This document shows, piece by piece, positions 8,396 to 18,479 of a stretch of DNA of 64,000 nucleotides. The position numbers and the translations under genes were made by a program. The notes beneath the pieces are model-generated. The model did no database searches. It was given only the letters and a program-made list of their open reading frames with translations, and was not told the DNA's origin. This stretch comes from Streptomyces sp. JJ66 (GTDB lineage Bacteria; Actinomycetota; Actinomycetes; Streptomycetales; Streptomycetaceae): NCBI RefSeq assembly GCF_019303495.1, contig NZ_JAEVFI010000016.1, positions 1-64,000 on the forward strand, written 5' to 3'. Numbering within the stretch: the stretch's first letter is position 1; every line of letters starts with the position of its first letter.

Positions 8396-9272
8396 GGTTT
8401 CACCTTTTCCTTCCGTGCTGGCAGTAACTTTCCAGTGGTGCCTTCGCCTCCTGGTAGTGCTTGGCCAGGGGCCTGCACACGGTGCAGGAACCGGAGAGCT
8501 GGCAGCCGGAGCAGCCACCGGTGCGAGGCTTCAGCGGGTAGAAACCGGATGGCGGTCACTGCGGCAGGCCGGGCACCTGAAGGATCTCCTGGAGCGCTAC
8601 GGCGTCACCGACGAGGACGACGTGGACCGGCTCCTGGCCATCCAGCGCGACGCCGCCAGCCGCGAGTGGTGGACCCACGCCGGAAGCTCGATGACCTCCG
8701 GAATGCCCCGCTTCCTCGGCATCGAGTCAGCCGCCGTCGAGGTACGCGCCTTCCACCCCGGCCTGGTCCCCGGGCTGCTCCAGACCCGGGCCTACGCCGA
8801 GGCGGTCCATGAGAACCACAAGCTCATCGACGAGACCACCACGGAGTTCATGCAGCAGAACGTGGAACTGCGGATGCAGCGGAAGGAGGCCCTGACCCGC
8901 ACCGAAGACCCCACGAAGCTCTGGGCGGTCCTCTACGAACCCGCACTGCGCTGCGCCATCGCCGACCGGGAGGTGATGTGCGAGCAGTACGAGGAACTGG
9001 TGAAACTGGCCCAGCGTGACAACGTGACCATACAGATTCTCCCCGCAACGGTCCGCGGCTTCGTCGCCACTCACGACCTGAGCATCATGCATCTGGGGCC
9101 CGGCCTGCCCACGGCCGTCCAGGTGGACACCGCCTGGAGCACGGTCGCGGTGAGTGACAAGCCACGTGAAGTAGCCCGGTTCGGCCGCATGTTTGACACC
9201 CTGGTGGCCTCCGCGCTGCCGCCCCGGGAAACCCCTGAGTTCCTGCACCGACTAACACGAGAGACCGAGTAA
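8394..9272 (+). pseudogene. 5'-truncated XRE/DUF5753 regulator
   Basis: From about 8523 onward the reading frame is a normal DUF5753 regulator: ARLQRVETGWRSL (end of an XRE helix-turn-helix), LLERYGVTDEDDVDRLL, then the sensor-like domain with HPGLVPGLLQTRAYAE. Upstream the frame stays open by chance to an ATG at 8394, but that DNA is the antisense of the radical-SAM remnant and gives no HTH. The protein has thus lost most of its DNA-binding domain, probably in the same deletion. The 3' end is intact and overlaps the DUF397 gene (TAATG). It may be expressed as a sensor-only fragment or be a pseudogene. Confidence 0.65.
8400..8522 (-). pseudogene. 3' remnant of a radical-SAM/SPASM maturase
   Basis: Reading the minus strand in the frame that ends at TGA 8400 gives about 40 residues containing GCSGCQLSGSCTVCRPL and later SYCQHGRKR. 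The cysteine spacing C-x2-C-x5-C-x2-C, then a distal Cys, matches the auxiliary-cluster half of a SPASM domain. The frame closes upstream at a TGA (8558), and the DNA there belongs to an XRE gene on the other strand. So the radical-SAM core and the first SPASM half are gone. The stop lies 4 nt before the peptide ATG, the tight coupling expected of a maturase-precursor operon. I infer a deletion endpoint near 8515-8525. Confidence 0.6.
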
Positions 9273-9490
9273 TGAACAACCCACGTCCCCTCGCCGCCGC
9301 CTTCTGTGTTCCCGACGACGCCTGGCGCAAGTCTTCGTACAGCGGCAGCGGCACGAACTGCGTCGAAGTCGCCGCCGTTCCCGGCGGCCTCGCCGTGCGC
9401 GATTCCAAGAACAGCGCCATTCCCGGTTTCCAGGCGGGTCGTTCCGCCTGGGTGGCCTTCATCCAGGCCATCAACACCAGTCGAATGTGA
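9272..9490 (+). CDS. DUF397 small protein
   Basis: The 72-residue protein carries the DUF397 signature: WRKSSYSGSGTNCVEVA, then VRDSKN and a C-terminal WVAFIQAI helix. DUF397 proteins are encoded beside XRE/DUF5753 regulators in streptomycetes, as in the whiJ system, where the pair affects development. Its ATG shares a base with the stop of the upstream regulator gene, indicating coupled translation. Because that regulator is truncated here, the DUF397 protein may have lost its partner or pair with another XRE protein of the cell. Confidence 0.9.
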   Translation: MNNPRPLAAAFCVPDDAWRKSSYSGSGTNCVEVAAVPGGLAVRDSKNSAIPGFQAGRSAWVAFIQAINTSRM

Positions 9491-9497
9491 CAGCGAC

Positions 9498-9537
9498 GCC
9501 CACGACCTCTCTTCTCGGGAGCTGAGGGGGCGTGGGC
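9498..9537. terminator. terminator between DUF397 and FUSC genes
   Basis: Stem GCCCACG (9498-9504)/CGTGGGC (9531-9537), with further CCTC/GAGG pairing inside, lies just after the DUF397 stop. It is placed to serve the rightward transcript and possibly the converging FUSC gene. Confidence 0.6.
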
Positions 9538-9645
9538 CTCTCCTTCCCTTCGCCATGTCCGAGGCGCGTGTGGGCATGGGCGTTTCAGCCTCAGCGGACC
9601 CGGCCGTGCGGGACCCGCGTCGCGTGGCTGAAGGTCACTCAGCGA

Positions 9646-11733
9646 CTAAGCAGCGGGGGTGGTGACGGCGTCGGACAGTTCGTCCAGGGCGTCGGTGATC
9701 AGCTCCGCGGCGCGCAGCGCCACACCGTCGGGGTGTTCGGCGTGCCGCTGCCAGTGGGCGAGCGCCGCCCGTACCGGGGTCCAGTCCGGCTCCGCGCCCG
9801 CCCGCACCGCCCGGTCGGCGTCCGGCAGCGTCTCCCGCAGCGCCGCCGCGAAGGTGGCCGCGCCCCGGTCACCCGGGGTTCCGGGCGCGGGCAGGTGCGC
9901 CTCGGCCAGCATCGCCGAGCGGGCCAGCGTGCCGAGGGCGGCCTGCGCGTCCGTCGCCCGGCGCCGGGGCAGGCCACGGTGGCGCACCGGCTCGGCGCCC
10001 GCCCGCGCGGTGGCCTGGTCCCACTCCCACCGCGCGGCCCGGGTGTCCAGCAGGGCCTCGCGCACGCGGCGGTGGGTGCCCGCGCGCGGGGTGCCGAAGC
10101 CGTCCAGCACGGCGACGGCGAACGTGCCCGCCGCCGTCAGCCAGTCGGCCAGCCGCTCGCGCAGCCTCGGCGTCTCCCAGGCGGGGAAGACCGCGTAGGA
10201 GACGAGTGCGAGCGCGCCGCCCAGCAGCGTCAGCTCGATCCGCTCCAGCACCGTCTGGGCCCACTCCGCGCCCGCGACGCCGAGCAGGAAGACGACGTAC
10301 GCGCCGGTGCACGCGGACATCACCATGAACCCGGTGCGGATCAGCGCGTACAGCAGGAAGACGGCGGCGACGGCGAAAGCGGCGGCCAGGTAGGGGCCGG
10401 GGTCGGACAGGGCGAGGACGGCGCCGCCCAGCGCGACCCCGGCGACCGTCCCCACCAGGCGGGCCGCGCCCCGCTCGGCGGTGGCGGAGAAGTCGGGGCG
10501 CAGCACCATCACGACGGTCAGCCCGACCCAGTAGCCGTGCCGCGTCGGCAGGGCCTGGCCCAGCAAGTAGCCGGTGCCCGCCACCGCGGCCAGCCGCAGC
10601 GCGTGCCGGAAGATGGGCGAGGAGGCGCGCATTTCGCGGCGCAGGGTGCGCAGCGCCACCGGAATCTGCCCTGGCCCGGTCGGCCGGCGCAGGTACGGCC
10701 GCCCGTCCGCCGGTGCCACCTCGACCGGCGCCTGGGCCGCCTCGACCGTCTCCTCGGTCAGCGCGATCAGCCGCAGCGCCGCCTTGCGGGCCGGAACCGG
10801 TGGCAGCACCGGGCCGTCGGCCGGGACCCGCAGCACCGCGAGCGCCTCGTCCGGGACGCGGACGTGCTCGCCGCGCCGGATCGCGCGGGCGGTGGCGTCC
10901 AGCACCGTCGCGGCGGCGGCCAGCAGGGCGCGCACCCGCTCCCGGGCCTGCCCGGGCGGAGCGGGGACGCCGCCGACCACGGGATCGGCCAGCGAGGCGA
11001 GCACCGGCCGGTACCGCTCGGCCAGCTGCCGGTAGCCGTGGAGCTGGCGGGGACGGCGCCGGGCCTGGCGCGGGGTGACGGCGGCCGCGTCCCGGGCCTC
11101 CATCAGCGGCACGGGGTCGAACGGGGCGGTGGGGTCCTCGCGCAGCCGCCGCGCGTAGTCGGCCACCCCGGCCAGCGCGTCGGCCAGCGCCTCGCGGCGT
11201 GCGGCCCAGCGGCGGATGGGGAACACGGCGATGAGCACCGCCTGGACGACGCCACCCAGCGCGATGATGCCCGCGTGCAGCGCCGCCTGGGGCACCGAGG
11301 AGGGCAGCGTGACGACGACGAGCATCATCGCCACCGTGAACGCCGCCACCACACCGGAGACCGGTCCGGCCGCCCACGCCATGCCCGCGCCGAAGGCCCA
11401 CACCACGAGCAGCACGGTGAACGCCCCCACGTGCCCGGCCAGGACGTAGCCCAGGAAGGCGCTGACCGACAGCCCGGCCGCCGCCCCCAGCGCCAGCACC
11501 GCGCGGGGCCGGTAGCTGCGCTGGAACGTCGCGATGCCGGACGCGAACGCGCCGAACGCCGAGGACACCGCGAGCTGCGGCGACCCGAGCCACAGCGTGA
11601 CCCCGATGACGAGGGCCACGCCGCAGGTGCCGCGCAGCGCCAGCAGCGGCGTCAGCGTGCCCCGCTCGATCCGCACCCCGGCCCGGGCGGCGTCCCTGAG
11701 CGCGGCAGCCCACCTCGCTGTCGTCCCCGCCAT
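9646..11733 (-). CDS. FUSC-family membrane protein (aromatic-acid/fusaric-acid exporter type)
   Basis: The 695-residue protein repeats the FUSC/YccS layout: two bundles of membrane helices (about residues 25-175 and 370-520), each followed by a soluble helical region. The second bundle contains GYWVGLTVVMVLRPDFSATAERG and the motif RLVGTVAGVALG, typical of the FUSC_2 domain. Members are thought to export aromatic acids or other toxic compounds across the inner membrane, but the substrate is not predictable. I chose the ATG at 11733; the longer reading adds a Pro/Arg-rich segment without support. It is monocistronic and converges on a DUF397 gene. Confidence 0.85.
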   Translation of the reverse strand: MAGTTARWAAALRDAARAGVRIERGTLTPLLALRGTCGVALVIGVTLWLGSPQLAVSSAFGAFASGIATFQRSYRPRAVLALGAAAGLSVSAFLGYVLAGHVGAFTVLLVVWAFGAGMAWAAGPVSGVVAAFTVAMMLVVVTLPSSVPQAALHAGIIALGGVVQAVLIAVFPIRRWAARREALADALAGVADYARRLREDPTAPFDPVPLMEARDAAAVTPRQARRRPRQLHGYRQLAERYRPVLASLADPVVGGVPAPPGQARERVRALLAAAATVLDATARAIRRGEHVRVPDEALAVLRVPADGPVLPPVPARKAALRLIALTEETVEAAQAPVEVAPADGRPYLRRPTGPGQIPVALRTLRREMRASSPIFRHALRLAAVAGTGYLLGQALPTRHGYWVGLTVVMVLRPDFSATAERGAARLVGTVAGVALGGAVLALSDPGPYLAAAFAVAAVFLLYALIRTGFMVMSACTGAYVVFLLGVAGAEWAQTVLERIELTLLGGALALVSYAVFPAWETPRLRERLADWLTAAGTFAVAVLDGFGTPRAGTHRRVREALLDTRAARWEWDQATARAGAEPVRHRGLPRRRATDAQAALGTLARSAMLAEAHLPAPGTPGDRGAATFAAALRETLPDADRAVRAGAEPDWTPVRAALAHWQRHAEHPDGVALRAAELITDALDELSDAVTTPAA

Positions 11734-11869
11734 GGGCACGAGGATAGGACGGCAGCGGTGCGGACCACTGTCGCGGGCGATGCCGCCGGCCACACCGGCG
11801 GAGGGCTGGGGCACCGGCCGCAGGCGGGAGCGGTTGCGCGGTGGACCGTGGACCGGGAGTTCGCCGCCG

Positions 11870-11936
11870 TGTCACGAGTGTCACCGTTACGCGAGTGGGA
11901 TGTCACGGGGTCTCGACAGTGGGCGGGCGTTGTCAC
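11870..11936. promoter_or_regulatory. four TGTCAC repeats upstream of a mini-HTH gene
   Basis: TGTCAC occurs at 11870, 11879, 11901 and 11931 within 67 bp, three of them extended to TGTCACG. The array lies 65-130 bp upstream of the small HTH gene and about 140 bp upstream of the FUSC start. It looks like a direct-repeat operator, perhaps autoregulatory. Confidence 0.4.
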
Positions 11937-12001
11937 GGTGTGTCGTCGTGCGGAGAGCAGGGTGTTGCCGCATCACCCGTCACTCCTGTGGAGGTGTCGC
12001 T

Positions 12002-12199
12002 ATGGCTGACCGCCGTCTGTGGTCGTACAAGGAGATCGCCGCGCACATCCAAGTGCAGCCGGACACCGTGCGGTCGTACCGCAAGCACGGGCATCTGCCC
12101 GCGCCGGACGTGGTCGAGGGCGGCCGTCCGTTCTGGTACGCCGACACGATCCGCGATTGGGTCACGCGCCGCCCGGGGCACGGCCGCCGCGGCGGTTAG
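12002..12199 (+). CDS. small helix-turn-helix DNA-binding protein
   Basis: This 65-residue protein is almost entirely one MerR/excisionase-like winged helix-turn-helix: WSYKEIAAHIQVQPDTVRSY then GHLPAPDVVEGGRPFWYADT, ending in an Arg/Gly tail. The ATG at 12002 follows TGGAGGTG with good spacing. Proteins of this size act as AlpA/Xis-like factors or as small transcriptional regulators. No integrase or phage gene is nearby, so an excisionase role is not supported. It is flanked by a repeat array upstream and a hairpin terminator downstream, suggesting an independent unit. Confidence 0.8.
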   Translation: MADRRLWSYKEIAAHIQVQPDTVRSYRKHGHLPAPDVVEGGRPFWYADTIRDWVTRRPGHGRRGG

Positions 12200-12246
12200 C
12201 CCTTCGGTGAGCCCGTTCCCGTCCTTTCCCGGAAACTGAGGGCATG

Positions 12247-12288
12247 CCCCAGCCCCGAAGAGGCCCCGCAGGGGTCCCGGGGCTGGGG
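12247..12288 (+). terminator. G/C-rich hairpin after the mini-HTH gene
   Basis: The 11-bp stem CCCCAGCCCCG/CGGGGCTGGGG contains an inner GGCCCC/GGGGTC pairing. It lies 48 bp after the stop of the HTH gene and before the copper-chaperone promoter. Confidence 0.6.
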
Positions 12289-12329
12289 ACACGCCCCTGG
12301 CCCCGGGAGGGGTGGGAGCGAGCGGGAAG

Positions 12330-12346
12330 ATACACCCCTCGGGTAT
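12330..12346. promoter_or_regulatory. CsoR-like copper operator
   Basis: The sequence ATACACCCCTCGGGTAT, 44 bp before the copper-chaperone start, matches the pseudo-palindromic ATAC-C-tract/G-tract-GTAT form of CsoR sites at actinobacterial copper genes. Binding of Cu(I) by CsoR would relieve repression. No csoR gene is in the window, so the regulator would act from elsewhere. Confidence 0.55.
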
Positions 12347-12390
12347 AGCGTTTTCCCGCAGCACAACCGAAACGCACCAAGGAGGCTCCG

Positions 12391-12609
12391 ATGGCGAGCG
12401 TCACCACCACCTATGAGGTCAGCGGCATGAGCTGTGCCCACTGCGAGAAGGCGATCGCCGAGGAGATCGGCGGTCTGGCCGGTGTCACCGAGGTGAGGGC
12501 GGACGCCGGCAGTGGCCGCGTCACCGTCAGCTCGGCCGGGGAGCCGCACGACGACGCCGTGCGCGAGGCCGTGGACGAGGCGGGGTATGAGCTGGTCGGC
12601 CGGGCCTGA
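12391..12609 (+). CDS. copZ: CopZ-type heavy-metal-associated copper chaperone
   Basis: The 72-residue protein is a single HMA ferredoxin-like domain. It has the metal-binding loop GMSCAHCEKAI (Cys-x2-Cys), a YEVSGM first strand and the closing DEAGYEL segment. Such proteins carry Cu(I) in the cytoplasm to CsoR or to a CopA ATPase. The ATG follows AAGGAGG. A CsoR-like site lies upstream, supporting copper induction. No copper ATPase is adjacent, which is usual for solo copZ genes in streptomycetes. A strong bidirectional hairpin follows the gene. Confidence 0.9.
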   Translation: MASVTTTYEVSGMSCAHCEKAIAEEIGGLAGVTEVRADAGSGRVTVSSAGEPHDDAVREAVDEAGYELVGRA

Positions 12610-12674
12610 CCCGTCCCGCGCTGGCCCGGCGCCCGGGAGCCGCGTCGTCTGAGGAACCCCTGCGCGCACAGGAG

Positions 12675-12720
12675 GACGCCCCGCTCGTGAGTCCCCCCAC
12701 GGGCTCACGAACGGGGCGTC
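12675..12720. terminator. strong hairpin after copZ
   Basis: A 17-bp stem with one mismatch (12675-12691 with 12704-12720, GACGCCCCGCTCGTGAG on the left arm) encloses a 12-nt loop. It lies 65 bp after copZ. The 335-bp gap 12610-12944 holds this and one further hairpin near the gltA stop; nothing else is recognisable. Confidence 0.75.
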
Positions 12721-12887
12721 CCGGTTCCCGGCACCTGACTCCCCCCACGGGATCACGGCCGGGCGTTCGGCTGGGCTGAGGCCGTACCACGGTGGCCGCT
12801 CAAGCACCCGCGGACGTTCAGCCCGGGACGGCGACTCCGCCGGGTGTCGCCGTCACCCGGTTCGACCGGGGAGGGGCGCAGAGGGTT

Positions 12888-12929
12888 GTACCCCCGCCGC
12901 CGTGAACTGGATCACAGCAACGGGGGTAC
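12888..12929 (-). terminator. inverted repeat downstream of gltA
   Basis: Arms GTACCCCCG (12888-12896) and CGGGGGTAC (12921-12929) are perfect 9-bp complements with a 24-nt loop. They end 15 bp beyond the gltA stop, so a role as its terminator is likely. Confidence 0.5.
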
Positions 12930-12944
12930 CGGAAGTGCTTTGCT

Positions 12945-14291
<1,347 letters not shown>

Positions 14292-14452
14292 GTCATCCCT
14301 CACCGACGTCGTGCCTCTTCTTCGAGGTGCAGAAGTTGAACCGTGGAGCCCTGGCCCGTGTTCTTTTTTCCCACTCTCCCCCACTTGCTGCCGCGTAGTG
14401 CGCTCGGGGTCGGCCAAAGGGCGCCTTGGTGGCACGGAGTGCCGCAGAAAAG

Positions 14453-16693
14453 CTACGCTTCGCCGCCCACCGTGCGCAATCGATGATCGAGCATCGTGTG
14501 TCTGCGCCCCGCCGACACCGTGCGGACGGCCTGGGCCAGCGCCCGCCGCGAGCCGACCAGCACGACGAGCCGTTTCGCCCGCGTGACAGCCGTGTAGAGC
14601 AGGTTGCGCTGGAGCATCATCCACGCCCCGGTGGTGACCGGTATCACTACCGCCGGGTACTCGCTGCCCTGCGAGCGGTGGATGGTGACGGCGTAGGCGT
14701 GGGCCAGCTCGTCCAGCTCGGCGAAGTCGTACTCCACCTCCTCGTCCTCGTCGGTGCGCACGGTCAGCGTCTGCTCCTCCGGGTTCAGGCCCGTCACCAC
14801 ACCGACGGTCCCGTTGAAGACGCCGCTGACCCCCTTGTCGTAGTTGTTGCGGATCTGCGTCACCTTGTCCCCTACCCGGAACACCCGGCCGCCGAAGCGC
14901 TTCTCCGGCACCGAGGGCCGCCCGGGGGTGATCTCCTGCTGGAGCAGCCCGTTCAGCGCGCCCGCGCCCGCCGGGCCCCGGTGCATCGGCGCGAGCACCT
15001 GCACGTCACGGCGCGCGTCGAGGCCGAACTTCGCCGGGATGCGGCGGGCGGCGACCTCCACGGTGAGGCGGCCCGCGGCCTCGGTGTCCTCCTCGGGGAA
15101 GAGAAAGAAGTCCGGCAGGCCCTGGGTCAGCGGCGGCTGCCCGGCGTTGATGCGGTGCGCGTTGGTGACGACACCGGATTGCTGGGCCTGGCGGAAGATC
15201 CGCGTCAGCCGGACGGCGGGCACCGGCCCGCCCTCGGCGAGCAGATCCCGCAGCACCTCCCCCGCGCCGACGGACGGCAGCTGGTCCACGTCCCCCACCA
15301 GCAGCAGGTGCGCGCCCGGCGGCACCGCCTTGACCAGCTTGTTCGCCAGCAGCAGGTCCAGCATGGACGCCTCGTCCACCACGAGCAGGTCCGCTTGGAG
15401 GGGGCGCTCGCGGTCGTAGGCGGCGTCGCCACCGGGTTTGAGCTCCAGCAGGCGGTGGACGGTGGAGGCGTCCGCGCCGGTCAGCTCCGCCAGCCGTTTG
15501 GCCGCCCGCCCCGTCGGCGCGGCCAGCAGCACCTGAGCGCCCTTGGCCCGGGCCAGCTCCACCACCGAGCGCACCGTGAACGACTTGCCGCAGCCCGGGC
15601 CGCCGGTCAGCACCGCCACCTTGCGGGTGAGAGCGAGCCGCACGGCATCGTGCTGCTCGGGCGCCAGCTCCGCACCGGTGCGCCGCGCCAGCCAGGCCAG
15701 CGCCCGCTCCCAGTCCACGTCGGCGAACGCGGACAGCCGGTCCTCGCGGGTGTGCAGCAGGCGTCTCAGCTGGGCGGCCAGCGCCGTCTCCGCGCGGTGG
15801 AAGGGCGGCAGGTAGACGGCGGTCAGGGTGTCGCCGGGCTCGTCCGGGTGCGGCACCCGCTCGCGGACGACGCCCTCCTCGTCCGCCGCGAGGGCGTCCA
15901 GACACTCGATGACCAGGCCGGTGTCCACCTGGAGCAGTTTGACGGCGTCCGCGATCAGGCGTTCCTCGGGCAGGAAGCAGTGCCCCTGGTCGGCCGACTG
16001 GGACAGCGCGTACCGCAAACCCGCCTGCACCCGTTCGGGGCTGTCGTGCGGGATGCCCACGGACTGCGCGATCCGGTCGGCGGTCAGGAAGCCGATGCCC
16101 CACACGTCGGCTGCCAGCCGGTAGGGGTGCTCGCGCACCACCGAGATCGACTCGTCCCCGTACTTCTTGTAGATGCGCACGGCGATGGAGGTGGACACGC
16201 CAACGCTCTGGAGGAAGATCATCACTTCCTTGATGGCTTTCTGCTCCTCCCAGGCGGCGGCGATCTTCCGCGTCCGCTTCGGGCCGAGGCCGGGCACCTC
16301 GACGAGCCGGGCGGCGTCCTCCTCGATGACGTCGAGTGTCCGCAGCCCGAAGTGGGTCACGATGCGGTCCGCGATGCGCGGGCCGATGCCCTTGATCAGC
16401 CCCGAGCCCAGGTAGCGGCGGATGCCCTGGATGGTGGCGGGCAGCACCGTGGTGTAGTTCTCCACCGTGAACTGCCGCCCGTACTGCGGGTGCGAGCCCC
16501 ACCGGCCCTCCATGCGCAGGCTCTCGCCCGGCTGCGCGCCGAGCAGGGAGCCGACGACGGTGAGCAGGTCACCGTCGGGCCCGGCGTCCTTGCGGCGCGC
16601 GGGAGCGACCCGGGCGACCGTGTAGCCCGTCTCCTCGTTGGCGAAGGTGATGCGCTCTAGCACTCCTTCGAGCACCGCCGGCTGGAACGACAT
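14453..16693 (-). CDS. recD2: RecD2-like SF1B DNA helicase
   Basis: The 746-residue protein matches RecD2, the RecD-like helicase of bacteria that act without RecBC. It has an N-terminal OB-like region, helix-hairpin-helix repeats (IKGIGPRIADRI, VPGLGPKRTRKI, VWGIGFLTADRI), then an SF1 motor. The motor shows Walker A TGGPGCGKSFT near 360, Walker B VVDEASMLD, motif III VGDVDQLPSVG, and C-terminal motifs TIHRSQGSEYP and YTAVTRAK. It unwinds DNA 5'-3' in repair and fork processing. The ATG at 16693 (MSFQPAVLEG) is the conserved start; the 57-residue upstream reading is not coding-like. Confidence 0.92.
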   Translation of the reverse strand: MSFQPAVLEGVLERITFANEETGYTVARVAPARRKDAGPDGDLLTVVGSLLGAQPGESLRMEGRWGSHPQYGRQFTVENYTTVLPATIQGIRRYLGSGLIKGIGPRIADRIVTHFGLRTLDVIEEDAARLVEVPGLGPKRTRKIAAAWEEQKAIKEVMIFLQSVGVSTSIAVRIYKKYGDESISVVREHPYRLAADVWGIGFLTADRIAQSVGIPHDSPERVQAGLRYALSQSADQGHCFLPEERLIADAVKLLQVDTGLVIECLDALAADEEGVVRERVPHPDEPGDTLTAVYLPPFHRAETALAAQLRRLLHTREDRLSAFADVDWERALAWLARRTGAELAPEQHDAVRLALTRKVAVLTGGPGCGKSFTVRSVVELARAKGAQVLLAAPTGRAAKRLAELTGADASTVHRLLELKPGGDAAYDRERPLQADLLVVDEASMLDLLLANKLVKAVPPGAHLLLVGDVDQLPSVGAGEVLRDLLAEGGPVPAVRLTRIFRQAQQSGVVTNAHRINAGQPPLTQGLPDFFLFPEEDTEAAGRLTVEVAARRIPAKFGLDARRDVQVLAPMHRGPAGAGALNGLLQQEITPGRPSVPEKRFGGRVFRVGDKVTQIRNNYDKGVSGVFNGTVGVVTGLNPEEQTLTVRTDEDEEVEYDFAELDELAHAYAVTIHRSQGSEYPAVVIPVTTGAWMMLQRNLLYTAVTRAKRLVVLVGSRRALAQAVRTVSAGRRHTMLDHRLRTVGGEA

Positions 16694-16920
16694 GTCACCG
16701 ACCGTAAGCCCCACCACCGACAGTGCGACACCCCAGGCGGATGGCCGCCGCCGCGAAGGAGGTGGGCGAGAGCCGGAATCCAGCACGCCGGACGCCGCCA
16801 CCAAGGCGAAGTAAGCACAGCTGCGAGGCACTTGATCTATGCCGAGGCCATGCGTTTCAATCACGGACCCGGCGGGTGATGGCGCGGGACGCCCGTTCGA
16901 CGCAGGAAAGGCAACGCCCG

Positions 16921-18456
16921 GTGACGTACGCGGACAGCCGCACCTTCGCCCCCCTCGTGCGCGTCGAAGGCGTCACCAAGACCTTCCCCGGCGTGGTCGC
17001 ACTGGACGGCGTGGACTTCGCGGTGCGCGCGGGCGAGGTGCATGTGCTGCTGGGCGAGAACGGCGCCGGGAAGTCCACCCTGATCCGGCTGCTCGCCGGG
17101 GCACACCGGCCGGACGCCGGACGCCTCCTCGTGGACGGCAGCCCGGTGCGCGTGCACGGCGCACGGGACGCCGCGCGGCTCGGGATCGCCACCATCCACC
17201 AGGAGCTCCACCTCGCTCCGGACCTGACCGTCGCCGAAAACCTCTTCCTCGGCCGCCCGCCGCGCCGCTTCGGGCTGGTGGACCGGGCCCGGATGGAGGC
17301 CGACGCCGCTGACCTCCTCGCCCGCGTCGGGCTGGCGGTCTCCCCGCGTGCCCGGGTCCGCGAACTGGGCGTGGCCCGGATGCAGCTGGTGGAGATCGCC
17401 AAGGCGCTGAGCCTGCGCGCGCGGGTGCTGGTGATGGACGAGCCGACGGCCGTACTGACCGGCGGCGAGACGGAGCGCCTGTTCGCCCTCGTGCGGCGGC
17501 TGCGCGCGGAGGGCGCCGGCATCGTGTTCATCACGCACAAGCTGGAGGAAGTCGCCGCGCTGGGCGACCGGGTGACGGTGCTGCGCGATGGCCGGGCCGT
17601 CGCACAGGTCCCGGCGAGCACCACCCGCGAGGAGCTGGTGCGGCTCATGGTCGGCCGCGACATCACGGTGCGGTACCCGCGCGAGCGGGCCCCGGTGCGC
17701 GCGGACGGGCCCCCGCTGCTGCGGGTGGACGGGCTCGGGCGGGCCGGGGCGTTCGAGAACGTCAGCTTCGAGGTGCGCGGCGGCGAAGTGGTGGGCCTGG
17801 CCGGGCTGGTGGGCGCCGGACGGACGGAGGTGGCGCGCGCGGTGTTCGGGGCCGACGCCCACGACCACGGCAGCGTGCGCGTCCTGGGCCAGCCACTCCC
17901 CGGACGCGACGTGCCCGCCGCGCTGGCGGCCGGCGTCGGCTTCGTCCCCGAAGACCGCAAGGCGCAAGGGCTGCTGCTGGACGCGTCGGTGGCGGAGAAT
18001 CTCGGCCTGGTGACGCTGCGCCGGGCCGCGCGCGCCGGGTTCGTGGACCGCGCCGGGCAGCGCCGGGCCGCCGCCGCGATGGCCGCGCGGCTCGGGGTGC
18101 GCATGGCCGGGCTCGACCAGCCCGCCCGCACCCTGTCCGGCGGCAACCAGCAGAAGGTCGCGATCGGCAAGTGGCTGCTGGCAGGCAGTCGGCTGCTGAT
18201 CCTGGACGAGCCGACGCGCGGGGTGGACGTGGGCGCCAAGGTGGAGATCTACCGGCTGGTCAACGAGCTGACCGCCGCCGGGCACGGGGTGCTGATGATC
18301 TCCAGTGACCTGCCGGAGGTGCTGGGCATGAGCGACCGCGTACTGGTGATGTGCCGGGGACGGCTGGCTGGTGAGCTGTCGGCGGACGCGGCCACGCAGG
18401 ACGCCGTGATGGCGCTGGCGGTCGGCTCCGCGTCCTCCGCCCGCCCGCGCGGCTGA
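16921..18456 (+). CDS. rbsA: ribose-type sugar ABC transporter, ATP-binding protein
   Basis: The 511-residue protein has two fused ATPase domains, as in RbsA/MglA/XylG. The first has a canonical Walker A (GENGAGKST near residue 45) and Walker B region VLVMDEPTAVLT. The second has the degenerate P-loop GLVGAGRTEVAR and the signature LSGGNQQKVAIGKWL, typical of carbohydrate-uptake class 2. It energises import of ribose or a related sugar through the permease encoded next. The GTG at 16921 follows GGAAAGG; an ATG 42 bp upstream is the alternative. It is the first gene of the rbsA-C-B-K order and no LacI-type regulator is adjacent. Confidence 0.9.
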   Translation: MTYADSRTFAPLVRVEGVTKTFPGVVALDGVDFAVRAGEVHVLLGENGAGKSTLIRLLAGAHRPDAGRLLVDGSPVRVHGARDAARLGIATIHQELHLAPDLTVAENLFLGRPPRRFGLVDRARMEADAADLLARVGLAVSPRARVRELGVARMQLVEIAKALSLRARVLVMDEPTAVLTGGETERLFALVRRLRAEGAGIVFITHKLEEVAALGDRVTVLRDGRAVAQVPASTTREELVRLMVGRDITVRYPRERAPVRADGPPLLRVDGLGRAGAFENVSFEVRGGEVVGLAGLVGAGRTEVARAVFGADAHDHGSVRVLGQPLPGRDVPAALAAGVGFVPEDRKAQGLLLDASVAENLGLVTLRRAARAGFVDRAGQRRAAAAMAARLGVRMAGLDQPARTLSGGNQQKVAIGKWLLAGSRLLILDEPTRGVDVGAKVEIYRLVNELTAAGHGVLMISSDLPEVLGMSDRVLVMCRGRLAGELSADAATQDAVMALAVGSASSARPRG

Positions 18457-18479
18457 CGGAGCCGGGGGGCGGGTTGCCG

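Noticed and set aside
8337..8520. N-terminal part of the frame leading into the truncated XRE gene, read as coding
   Set aside because: It shows no helix-turn-helix and is antisense to the SPASM tail and the peptide start; the open frame is fortuitous.
9532..12009. Very long plus-strand frame opposite the FUSC gene
   Set aside because: It is an antisense shadow caused by GC-rich codons; the translation is Arg/Gly/His/Gln-rich without domains, while the minus strand has a clear membrane protein.
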